Part shown: positions 54,792 to 64,000 of the stretch, one piece after another
Position numbering within the stretch: position 1 is the first letter of the stretch
Layout of the letters: every line of letters begins with the position of its first letter
Source of the DNA: Blasia pusilla
Taxonomy: Eukaryota > Marchantiophyta > Marchantiopsida > Blasiales
Direction: 5' to 3'
DNA length: 64,000 nt
Assembly: GCA_050084515.1 (NCBI GenBank)
Contig: CM114272.1
Coordinates: 41,726,001 to 41,790,000 of the forward strand
Translations under genes and position numbers: made by a program
The notes under the pieces: model-generated
Database searches by the model: none
Seen by the model: only the letters and a program-made list of their open reading frames with translations
Told to the model about the DNA's origin: nothing

Positions 54792-55106
54792 TTACACCGG
54801 AAAAAGGATTGATTCCATACGACCAATCATGGGAACCGCAACTTGGACGTCGATGGAGGTACTGCACACTAAGTGCTTCCTCTTCCTAATATCCATGGTA
54901 TCATTGTATTTTTCTGTAATCAGATATCTTGGATATTTTGCAAACATTCCTACCATATCTTGTAGCCTTCTTCCATCCCGGTGGGTAGGTGGTTCGTAGT
55001 ATGACTCATCAATTATTACGCACACCCACGGTTGCCGTTGGTCATCAAAGGACATAGGTTGGATCTTATGTGAATCGAAGCTTGCGGCAACACGCCCTAA
55101 ACCCAT
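54792..55106 (-). other. Unassigned minus-strand open frame upstream of the HGN-type relic
   Basis: About 104 codons with RQPWVCVIIDESYYEPPTHR and a basic-acidic tail. Same strand and upstream of the HGN-type relic, so it may be an earlier piece of the same element. No family recognised. Confidence 0.25.
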
Positions 55107-55539
55107 AAGAAGCTCTCATCTCTTCGAATCTTTTAAGAAAGCTTTCTTCCAATATTGTCTAGGTCAATGAGGCCCTCCTTCCACATCCTCACGTCCACCA
55201 CATATATTAGTTGTTGTAACTCCGTTACGAGGCAATGTGATGAATGCTCCAATGAAATCGGACGGAGTTTCTCCATTGTAACTGCTTGTTGAACTTCCAA
55301 AGGCTTCTTTCAAAGACATCTACAAGGAGTCCTTACCAAGTGGTATGTTGCATGTGGACTATTCTCTCAGGATTGGTGTCCACAATTCTAGCTCTTCCAA
55401 CAAAGATGGATGATCCATCCTGTAGATACACTACATCACAGATGTAGAATTCCATTGCATGAATCTAAAATCAACACCATAACATCGAAGTGCCAGTTAA
55501 TTGTTAATGGAAAGCGGGGCAGAATTGTAATCATCTTAT

Positions 55540-56680
55540 TGCACTAGGCGAATTGGACCTTAAGATCCAATTGGGAAGAGTGACGACCTCTAAGGCGTGT
55601 CCGATTCGAACTCTGGTTCCGAATGTGGCGATGTACCATCCATCTACTAAAGTCAGCAGAAAATTCAAAATAACCTGCTTTGCGCTTCTATCGCAATTCT
55701 GTGAATCGTGGGTTATTTTTTAAGAAGAAATGTGGATTGTCCACTAGTAGGCACGCGGAGGTGTGAATGTCCTTAATTCGGATCTTAAGATCCAATTGAA
55801 GGGTCACTGGACTGTGGGCGAATTGGACCTTAAGATCCAATGGGGATGAATGGAAATTTCTAGGGTTTGTCCGATTGAAACCCTGGTTGCGAATGTTGCG
55901 AGGAGCCATCCATCAAATAAAGTCAGCAGAGAGTTGAAAAAAACCTGCTTTGCGCCTTTATCGTGATTCTGTCAATCGTGGATTAACTATTAAGAAGAAA
56001 TATGGATTGACGGCTGACAGACACGTGGAGGTCTGAATAACCTTCAATTGGGCCATAGGACAATGGGCAAATTGGATCTTAAGATCCAGCTGGGAAGGGT
56101 GGATCTTAAGGTCCACTCTTAAGTAGAGAAAAGCGTCAGCCTCTAGGGTAGTTCTTTGATTGGAACTATAGTTCCGAATGTTCCTAATAAATTCAAGAAA
56201 GAGTTTGCGAGCCTGAAGGCCAAGATTCTCTCACTTGGAGGGGATTGGGAATTGTAGCTCTGAATGACCTTCGGACCGATCTTAAGATACCATTCAAAAG
56301 AACATTGAGCGCCTCTCTATGAGAGACGGGAATAGAAAAGTCGCCATCCGGCTCGCAAACTCTCATCAAACTTTCTCAGTGGATGTCACCTTGACACATT
56401 TGGATTTATAGTTCCAATCGAACAAATATCCTTGAAGGCCACATTTTTGTCGAGTGAAGCTCTCAATTGGATCTTTATGTCCTACTCGGATCTTAAGATC
56501 CGATTCTGGTATAACCATCATGCACGAATGTCTGATTCGGAACTACGGTTCAAATTGGATATCTTTTCAATGGGTGCCATGCACGTACAAGAGCCCAATT
56601 AGAACTCAGTCTTGAATGAGTTTCAATCGGATCTTAAGATCCCATAAAGTATAACCTAAGGCGTTAATATTAAATCCCCA
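55540..56680. repeat. Diverged tandem repeat with CTTAAG-centred palindromes
   Basis: Contains at least eight variants of the palindrome ttggatcttaagatccaa (examples at about 55553, 55783, 55822, 56067, 56279, 56491, 56630). At least two copies of a 270-base unit are present (with aagtcagcagagagttgaaa and cctgctttgcgcc, near 55650 and 55920). Confidence 0.75.
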
Positions 56681-56686
56681 CCCTTT

Positions 56687-57720
56687 ATTGGAATTGTAGT
56701 TTTGAATAGCCTGCTCCTTAGATCCCAATAGGTCGGAAAAAAATATAGAATCGAAACCTTAGTTGTGATTGTGTCCCAAACTGCCACGCCCGATGAACAT
56801 CATTTGGAGCCAAACTTAGTTTGAGTCCAATTGGATCCTCACATCCAATTTTGACCGTAGAAGGCGTCCGATAAAAGGAATTCCCCATCCTTGATTGGAA
56901 TTGTAGTTTTGAATAGCCTCCTTCTTAGATCCCAATAGGTCGGCAAAAGATATAGAATCGAAACCTTAGTTTTGATTGTGTCCCAAACTGCCGCGCCCAA
57001 TGAACGTCATTTGGAGCCAAACTTAGTCTGAGTCCAATTGGATCCTCGGATCCAATTTTGACCGTAGAAGGCGTCCAATAAAGGGAATTCCCCATCCTCA
57101 ATTGGAACTGTAGTTTTGAATGGCCTGCTCCTTAGATCCCAATCAGTCGGCAGTAAATGTTGAATCGGAAACTTAGTTGTGACTGTGTCCCAAACTACCG
57201 CGCCTGATGAACGTCATTTAGAGCTAAAGTTAGTCTAAGTCCAATTGGATCCTAACATCCAATTCAGGTCATAGAGGCGTCTGGTAAAGGGAAATCTCTA
57301 TTCTCGATTGGAATTGTAGTTCCGGATGGCCTTCTCCTAAGATCCCAATGGGTCGGCAACAAATGTAGAATCAGAACCTAGGTTCTTGATTCTGTCCCAA
57401 ACTGCCGCGCACGTTGAACGTTATTTGGAGCCATAATTAGTCTAAGTCCAATTGGATCCTTACATCCAATTTCGGCCGTAGAAGGCGTCTATAAGTGGAA
57501 TATAACTTCTATTGGAACTATAGTTCTGAACGTACTTTAATTGGTTGTACGTGTTGTTGTGGCTCTCAAAGAGCTCCTTCCACCGACAACAGTTGGTCTT
57601 CTGCCAAGGGAACGTTCCAGATTCTTTCAAGATGGGGGCCTCGGGGGCTTCGAGCTCATTTGGAACTAGAGTTCCGAATTCTTTTGAATTGGCACTTAAG
57701 ATCCGATTTTGGCACTCAGT
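56687..57720. repeat. Tandem array, 204-207 bp period
   Basis: Units begin attggaattgtagttttgaa at 56687, 56894, 57101, 57307 and 57511 (spacing 207, 207, 206, 204). Each carries cttagatcccaataggtcgg, gtgtcccaaactgccgcgcc and ccaattggatcctcacatcc. The last unit is partial and drifts into unrelated sequence by about 57730. Related to the palindrome repeat to its left. Noncoding. Confidence 0.9.
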
Positions 57721-57889
57721 GGGAGCTTCTCCGGGGCCAAACCAACACATTCCGCTATCAACTTTAGGGCTATCTTGAGCAGTAGAAACCAAATACTTCC
57801 GAGTTCATTTGGAACTAGAGTTTCAAATGCCCTTAAATAACCTTCCAGTGGAACTATAGTTACAAATGCTCTAGAAATGTTAGTAGGAT

Positions 57890-58810
57890 GTCTCCCAAAG
57901 CCCGAAAAAGTCCTTCAGCGGGAAATAGTAGCTCTACCGCCCACAAGACTTTAGAGATTATTTATAGATGGGGGGAATGTGGTTGGAGCGGAGGGTCCAT
58001 GAGGCCAGTTCTTGTCTTGAGAATGCTTTGGAATTGGGTCTTAAGCTCCAATTTGGCTGACCAACGCACAAACCTTGGTAGAGTCTGCAGTCAATCGTCT
58101 GTCGCCTCCTTTACTGTGAAGTCATGAGATAATTTAGTTTCTATTGCAAACATTGCTCTGACAGGTATACGATGACTTCAACCACATCACACGGTAGCCT
58201 TCGCTCCCCCAAGATGTCCAAAGAAAGGAGGAAAATAAACATTATCAACAACATTCTGAATATTTTAACTTCAAGATCCTACAATATAGGTTGTCGGTGA
58301 CTAAAAGATACTTGATTGGTTGCAAAAGAACTTGGTGTCTTAGTCAGATTTAAAGTCCTTATTTTACTTGTAAGCATGACTTCAAGAAAGTTGGAAACCC
58401 ATAAATTTTTTGTTCACCAAGAATGCCAAAATTAGTGTTATTGCATAACTGATGTAGTATTGGGTGGTTTTCTTTTCGATTTCGTTTGATCTTTAATCTT
58501 GCTTCTATCTGATTATTCTTGTCTAGCTGTGTCTCCTCTTCTAAAGTGGCTCTTCAAATCATAGGCTTTTTTATCCTTCTTTAACTGCTTTGTGTAGGTT
58601 GATTTATTGGAGGACATATACACCCATGATCCACTTGACAAAACAAAATTACTCCTGTTCATGAGTAGATATAACATAGGTTGTTAGACTAAACATGAGA
58701 TGGAATATCATATTATAAAACCAAAAACTATACTTGAACTACAAATAGCTATCCAACATTTGGAATGTACGTTCTATTCAAAGTTGTCCAACCAAGAAAA
58801 TTCATGCATT
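57890..58810. other. Intergenic, nothing recognised
   Basis: No supported coding feature. Confidence 0.35.
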
Positions 58811-58813
58811 CTA

Positions 58814-59842
58814 TGTCGCAACCCTCATAAACAAATGAACACCAAATAGGCGCCAAGCGGAACATCACAACTCAAGGGGATTCACGCTGCAATGATCACA
58901 CTTTGGAGAGGCTTTTTTAAGATCTCTTGGAAAAGTCCAAGAGACGAAACGCGAAACAGAATTGTGCATTTCATGCGTTAGTGGTCACGACCAGGAAATC
59001 TAGACCAAACGCGAACCAAGACTTGAGATGAGTTGAGTCTTGGAAGGTTAGTTTCAAAAGAGGTGATAACTAGTTTTAGAACATGAATAGCGTTTGGGGA
59101 ATTGGATTTTGTTTCGGACCATAACGTTTAGCTCCAAGATGCATTCAAGAAAAATAAGAGCGCGTTGGAAAACTTATCTTGAGACGCTTCCAACGCGCTA
59201 AAGATCTTTAAAAACGCATAAGTACAAGCTGAGATATTGGCCGAAAGCGATTGTGAGAGTAATCGGGTTGAGGGCCAATCTGAGGGGCCCGGCTGTCTTT
59301 TCCTAAAGTTAGGAGGATCCCGGAGATCCCCAGAAGTACTAGTAAGAGGAAGTCTTGCCAAGATGTCTTGGAACACGAACCCCACTTTGAGCATCAAACC
59401 GCTTCTCAAGGGGGCACGGGATGGAAGGGGAGTTTGCCGTTGGAACTCGAAACCCAAACCTGATCCAAGGGAATGGACTTTGTACGCCATACTTGGATTC
59501 CGACCTGTGATTCATTTTTGTGGGTCTCGGTTAAGGACTCATTGGATGTCCATTGGACTGTTGGAACCGCCAGGCGCGAAACGCCGTTTGAGGTTCCTAA
59601 ACCGACCAGAAATTTTGTCCCAAGTCTTTCGAGACTTTCATGTGTTGTAAACCGCAAAACTAGGGAGGGTGAGCTTAATGAGAGACCGAGACGAGAACTT
59701 GGAAAGTAAGCCCGCTGATTGATCTGGTTCTGACTAACCAGAGTACGTATTTGGATGTAGATCAGCGTTGAGATCGTGTCCTACTAGACGCACGCTTCCG
59801 CAACAACAGAGATTAATGTTCAAGGAGAGTAGGCCCACGACA
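58814..59842 (+). repeat. Solo LTR of the element B chromovirus family
   Basis: A 1029-bp sequence from tgtcgcaaccctcataaaca to caaggagagtaggcccacgaca. It is the reverse complement of the element B LTRs in order (shared ends, ccattggactg..., caacaacagagattaatgtt). No internal element sequence flanks it, so it is a solo LTR, the product of LTR-LTR recombination. Flanks ttcta and ttttg do not match, so the duplication is decayed or was lost. Confidence 0.8.
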
Positions 59843-60059
59843 TTTTGATTCAAACTTGCATAGGTTCACTTCATATGCAACCCGTATGTAGGTTCTAATG
59901 CTTAAACTATGTCAGTGAAGAAAATATCATACAATTGCAATGAAACAAATTATGTACTTAGACATAACAATTCATGTCTACATCAAAATCTGAATATATA
60001 TTTGCTTTCTTAACTAATATACCTAGTCTAAGGATGTTGTTGCAAAGTATGTCAATCTA

Positions 60060-60500
60060 TAGATAGTAGAAGCTAACTTGATTTCCTCCAAAGAATGAAA
60101 AAAGGTCTCTATAAAAAGTGGTTGATGGAAAACCAATCCAGAATACAAAAAAAGGAGACTTCAAAGAGTCCGAGTACATGAAAGCCACAATTGGCCCGGA
60201 AATAGGAAAAGGGGCACCCCACCTATCGGCTAAACTCACCAACGGCATAGATAATATGAGTAGAGATAATATCACCAACACTTGGAGATACTTGACAACC
60301 ACTAAGAGGATCTCTAGCATTGGTGTCTTCCCCCATAGCTTGAGCATGCCACAAAAGCCCATTGGCTTGGGTACGTTGCAAAGCTATGGAGACTTGTTGC
60401 CCACAATAAAGAATCGCAATAGTTTCTTAGAATCCATTCCTCCACTAGAGATGATGGGCTCAATCTATAAGGAACAAATCAAATTACTCCCATAGTTCCA
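60060..60500 (-). mobile_element. LINE tail, same family as the relic at 2.5-3.9 kb
   Basis: Read on the minus strand in shifting frames, it contains QVSIALQRTQANGLLWHAQ and AMGEDT, matching the terminal block VSIALERTQANGLLRRAQ of the plus-strand LINE relic near 3860-3925. A 5'-truncated copy, as expected for LINE insertions. The plus-strand open frame here (60118-60495) is its complement. Confidence 0.5.
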
Positions 60501-60579
60501 TACATCAACTATGGGAGAACATAGAGTCCATCCTCAACTCAAATGTTGAGATGGGTTTTCTTCACCCCCACTCTAGATA

Positions 60580-60655
60580 TCCTTGTGGTACCACTAGATA
60601 TCTCCCTTGTGGTACCCAAGTCACTAGATATCTGTCTTGTGGTACCACTTGGGCT
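60580..60655. repeat. Short tandem repeat
   Basis: Three imperfect copies of actagatatctcccttgtggtacc, about 25-30 bases each. Confidence 0.7.
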
Positions 60656-60849
60656 TGCAATAGAAGTCAATGCAACTTCTCGAGGAGCATGCTAAATGCA
60701 CATACTCTGGCAAGACTCACCGATGGTGAGAACTCATTTGCTGCATCTACGACATTCACATTACTTCGATCTGCATGGGCATTTTCACGCTCCTTGAACT
60801 GATCCATCTCCTTTCACCTAACTTTGCCACTCGAAATGTAGTCAAGACT

Positions 60850-63800
60850 CATTACTCAATTATTACGTCTAGCTAGATTTGACTTAACTAAAATCTTCTT
60901 CAACTCCAGTTCGAATTTCCAACTAACATCAGGTCAGGAGGTCCCCTTGAGCAGTACTAATCCACAATCAGTGAAACAATAGCCCGCGAATCGGGATAGA
61001 CCTGTTGTCTTTGACATCCATGGCCCCAGGGAAAGGCATGATGGTACAGGTGCGAAGAATTCATGGGTCATCATGTGTCAGAATCGTCCGATGACTAACG
61101 GCATGTAAGTAGTCCTTCGTAGAGCGATGATAACATTTTCATAGGATTGGTAAGAAGTGAAACGCGTAAAAGCGTGGATAACGTGCGAGGACAGTTTTGC
61201 AATTCTTTCAAAGGAAATTGAAAATGCTAGAGTTATTCGGAGTCTGCATATTTGATTGATTCAAACTATAGCTGAAGCTACGGTGATCCCTACCTACCAG
61301 GCAAGTATTCAAAATGAAATTTTCGAAGTTACAACAGATCTACTTTTCTCCGGAGAAACGTAGAAATGGTTCTCGAGAGTGGTGATTGTTGGTTTCAGAT
61401 CGATGCTTATTCAGCCAGGCGTTTTAAGTTCTTCAACTCCAGACTTGTACCTAGGTCTTTCTCGGATGAGTGAACTATGGGAATCGTGGGAGGGAGTCTT
61501 CAAAGAGCTCGGCAAGATAGATCTTCCCCCACTATTTACAGGATTAATAGTGATGGAAAATCGTTTCACATTGTGAATAAATCCTCAATGTAAAACGATT
61601 GCTTCTAGTTGAGTGTCGCAAACATTGGTATAAATGGACTCACATGTTTCGTTCAAATTCGGTAAGTTGCCTGCCAATCGTACACTGGCAAAGAGGGTTT
61701 CCTTATTCGCCAGGAAAATAAAGAAATACTCTTCAGTTCGACCACCAGTTCTTGAGGGCTACTTCAATTCTTCTATTTTTAATACAGGCACAGCCAGAAG
61801 AACAGGTCCTGGAAGTCGTCTACTCAGCACAATACTTTTTCAATCTCGAGAGTTGAAGCGGTCGTATATCATCCTATATTGGAATGTTCCACTCCACAAA
61901 TTCGGATAGAAAGTCTTTGGAAACGGTAAATCTAGACTCAAAGCGTGCACACTTCGCTTCAGTTTTGTTTGTGGACTAATTTGATTATTAATATTTGGTA
62001 ACAGACCAGAAATATTCCCTTCTCTGGAACTTCTCGGCACCGGTCAAGAAATCTTGATTCCTCATAGTGACGCGACGATAACTGAAAGGATCACTACTGA
62101 GTTCAATTGTACTCGGAGACGAAGATCGAATTGGAAACACTCGGGGTGAAAAAGTCTCCACCTGCTGACGACTGCTGGACTTGCAAGCGCACAGAAATCT
62201 GGAGTCTATGGAACGGGATCACCGCTCGCAAGTTTGCCGATTGCACACGTAAACATGACCGGCACTGATCATTTAAGCAGGTGCGCTTCACAGATGCCAC
62301 TGATATTCAATAACCATCCATTTGAAGCAAGTCCAGGTGTCGAGGGTAATCGATATCTTTAAGACCTCATCATCACCAACACGGATGAGTCACATTTGGT
62401 GATCTTTTGTCACGGCCCCTATCTTAGGTGTTACATTTGGTTCTAGCATTTCGTGACGGCACGTCCTCTCACGACTGCAAATGAAAGTATCCATTTTGGA
62501 TTTGACAATGTTATAACCAGCCTCAATCCTTTGGACAGGGACAACAGTATTTTGCTACGTCCCTATGTGTCCCTGTTCTCACCGTTGGATTGAGGTGGTT
62601 ATTTGGGTCAGCCTAGGGATTTGACCTAGTTGCAATCTAGTCTTCCCGATGAGCTATTGTAGTAGGCCTCGAGGCACACACGAGCATATCACGAGCGAGA
62701 CGTCGGGTGTGACAACAGCTGATAACATGTTTCTATTTTTATCGGGCTATTTCGTGTTTTATTGGCTATTGCACCCTTACCCCAAGTCTTGCGTTGTCTT
62801 GTGCCTTATTTTAGAAACACAAATTCTCTTCATTGTCGCGATGGCAACCAGATTCGAGTGACGGCTACTACATTCCCTGTGTCGCACAACGGGGAGATTA
62901 ATGGCGCTGCAATGGTAGGTCGCATGGTGGCGACAAGTGAGTTGTAATTCATTGACTGATTGTCAGTGTTTTCTGATGTGTGGAATTTGCTACTGATAAT
63001 CATTACTCACCGAAATGCCCACGTGAATTTCTCTCTAGCTTCTTGTCGATTTCGCTCAGTTCTCATTTAAATCGTATCCCGCAAAAGTGCCATGTTTTCC
63101 GTTTCACTGCGCAGCAAATCTGTCATGTAGAGTGCATAGGCACCTGTCGACAACAACCACAAAAAAACTGAGCAGGGCTAGGCTAAGCGAGTTCTACTTG
63201 CATGCAGTGATCGGTTGCTCTTACCTACTCCGCTGTTTCTCTGTGCAAAAGGCCGATTTAACAACAACAGCTTCTTGCAGGCCTAGGTTCAGGCGCATTA
63301 TGTTTAGACAATGCCTCTAATTGGGTCGACACGACGACGCGTCGCACACCTGGATCTGCGACAATCCACATGCTTAGCCTGTCACGTTATTTGGCTCTAC
63401 TCCAGAACCCGAACAAAAAGCTTTTATTGTTTTCATCTACGCGTATGAAGTCTGCAATTCCTTTTCCATCTCTATTTCGCTTCACTGGGTTCATGACGTT
63501 CAGCCACTCTCTGAAAATTCTTACGGCCCTAGCCTCTCTCCTGTCGTATATTTGTGGACACCTAGCCACTGCGATCTTTTCACCATCAAGTTTTTGTGCC
63601 ACCTGCAACTTAGAAGCTCGCACCTACTAAGTACCCTTGCCGGTGAGTTTGTCCAGCGCACAAGGACGTGCACAGGGTCTTGTTGCAACTTGCAGGCATT
63701 TCTTCACGGATCCGGTAAGGTCCTTGCGGATTCGGTTCTTACCGTGGGTGACAAGTACTAATCTCCGTGTATATGGTAGTATTTGTTGATGGTGAACTGC

Positions 63801-64000
63801 GTTAACATATGTGTGTTTTTCATACCTAGGGTTTCATAATAGTGACACTGGGTTATCGACACTACTCCCCACAGTGAACGTTTGATTTACCTGCGAACTT
63901 ACTCCCCAATTTACTATCTTGATTCCACCTCTCTTTATCAACTCCTTGTGGTGGGTGGTACCTACTGAACCACCTGCATATGATGGTACTTGAAAGTGCC
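60850..64000. other. Unassigned region
   Basis: Open frames of 60-90 codons occur on both strands (61634-61909 plus, 63387-63623 minus with KLDGEKIAVARCPQIYDRRE). I recognise none and see no convincing splice structure. A candidate LTR-like segment lies at 62408-62714. Confidence 0.35.
62408..62714. repeat. Candidate solo LTR-like segment
   Basis: A 307-base stretch opening TGTCACGGCCCC, a common start for plant chromovirus LTRs, and closing GGGTGTGACA. The two ends are inverted (TGTCAC/GTGACA). No target duplication and no second copy in the window. Confidence 0.25.

Noticed and set aside
60118-60495. 125-codon plus-strand open frame as a gene
   Set aside because: It is the complement of a LINE tail, which explains the openness.

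Overview
This is nuclear DNA from a plant, most likely a non-flowering land plant or a close streptophyte relative. The evidence is a spliced glyoxysomal isocitrate lyase of plant type with GT-AG introns, plant CACTA transposons, Ty3/gypsy elements (one a chromodomain-bearing chromovirus), leucine-rich-repeat receptor debris, and a retroelement-borne cytosine methyltransferase of the unpermuted DNMT3-like type. The lineage assignment is inference. Nothing bacterial, no rRNA or tRNA gene and no CRISPR array was seen.

Layout. 0-10 kb: a small secreted cysteine-rich protein gene (1342-1662), a decayed LINE 3' half (2.5-3.9 kb), an LRR receptor pseudogene (5.8-7.1 kb, minus) and a second LINE reverse-transcriptase relic (7.4-8.5 kb). 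9.8-12.6 kb: AT-rich tandem repeats, then a minisatellite that appears to derive from a coding repeat. 12.6-25.3 kb: a CACTA-type element whose multi-exon accessory gene is split, within an intron, by a Ty3/gypsy element (15301-22873, here element A). Its right end is CACTA-like, with subterminal TGACTCA-type repeats. 28.1-30.8 kb: isocitrate lyase (minus), the only clearly intact conserved gene. 33-36.2 kb: a second CACTA transposase (minus), interrupted by a degenerate LTR-like segment of the element A family. 37.6-53.5 kb: a chromovirus (element B, minus) with LTRs, polypurine tract and target duplication, split inside its integrase by a second copy of the element A family (element C, 39832-49545). 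53.6-55.1 kb: decayed transposase-like coding pieces. 55.5-57.7 kb: tandem arrays carrying a CTTAAG-centred palindrome. 58.8-59.8 kb: a solo LTR of the element B family. 60.06-60.5 kb: a tail of the first LINE family. 60.9-64 kb: largely unassigned.

The most interesting system is the element A/C family. It is a Ty3/gypsy retrotransposon that inserts a DNMT3-like cytosine-C5 methyltransferase between protease and reverse transcriptase, and ends its integrase in a PHD finger where chromoviruses carry a chromodomain. That puts a DNA-methylation writer and a histone-tail-reader-like fold in one mobile element. Two independent copies show the same domain order, the same termini (TGTCG...GTGACA) and 4-bp target duplications. 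All three family members in the window lie inside other transposons. Both long copies are inactivated by stops and frameshifts, so function is inferred from domain content only.
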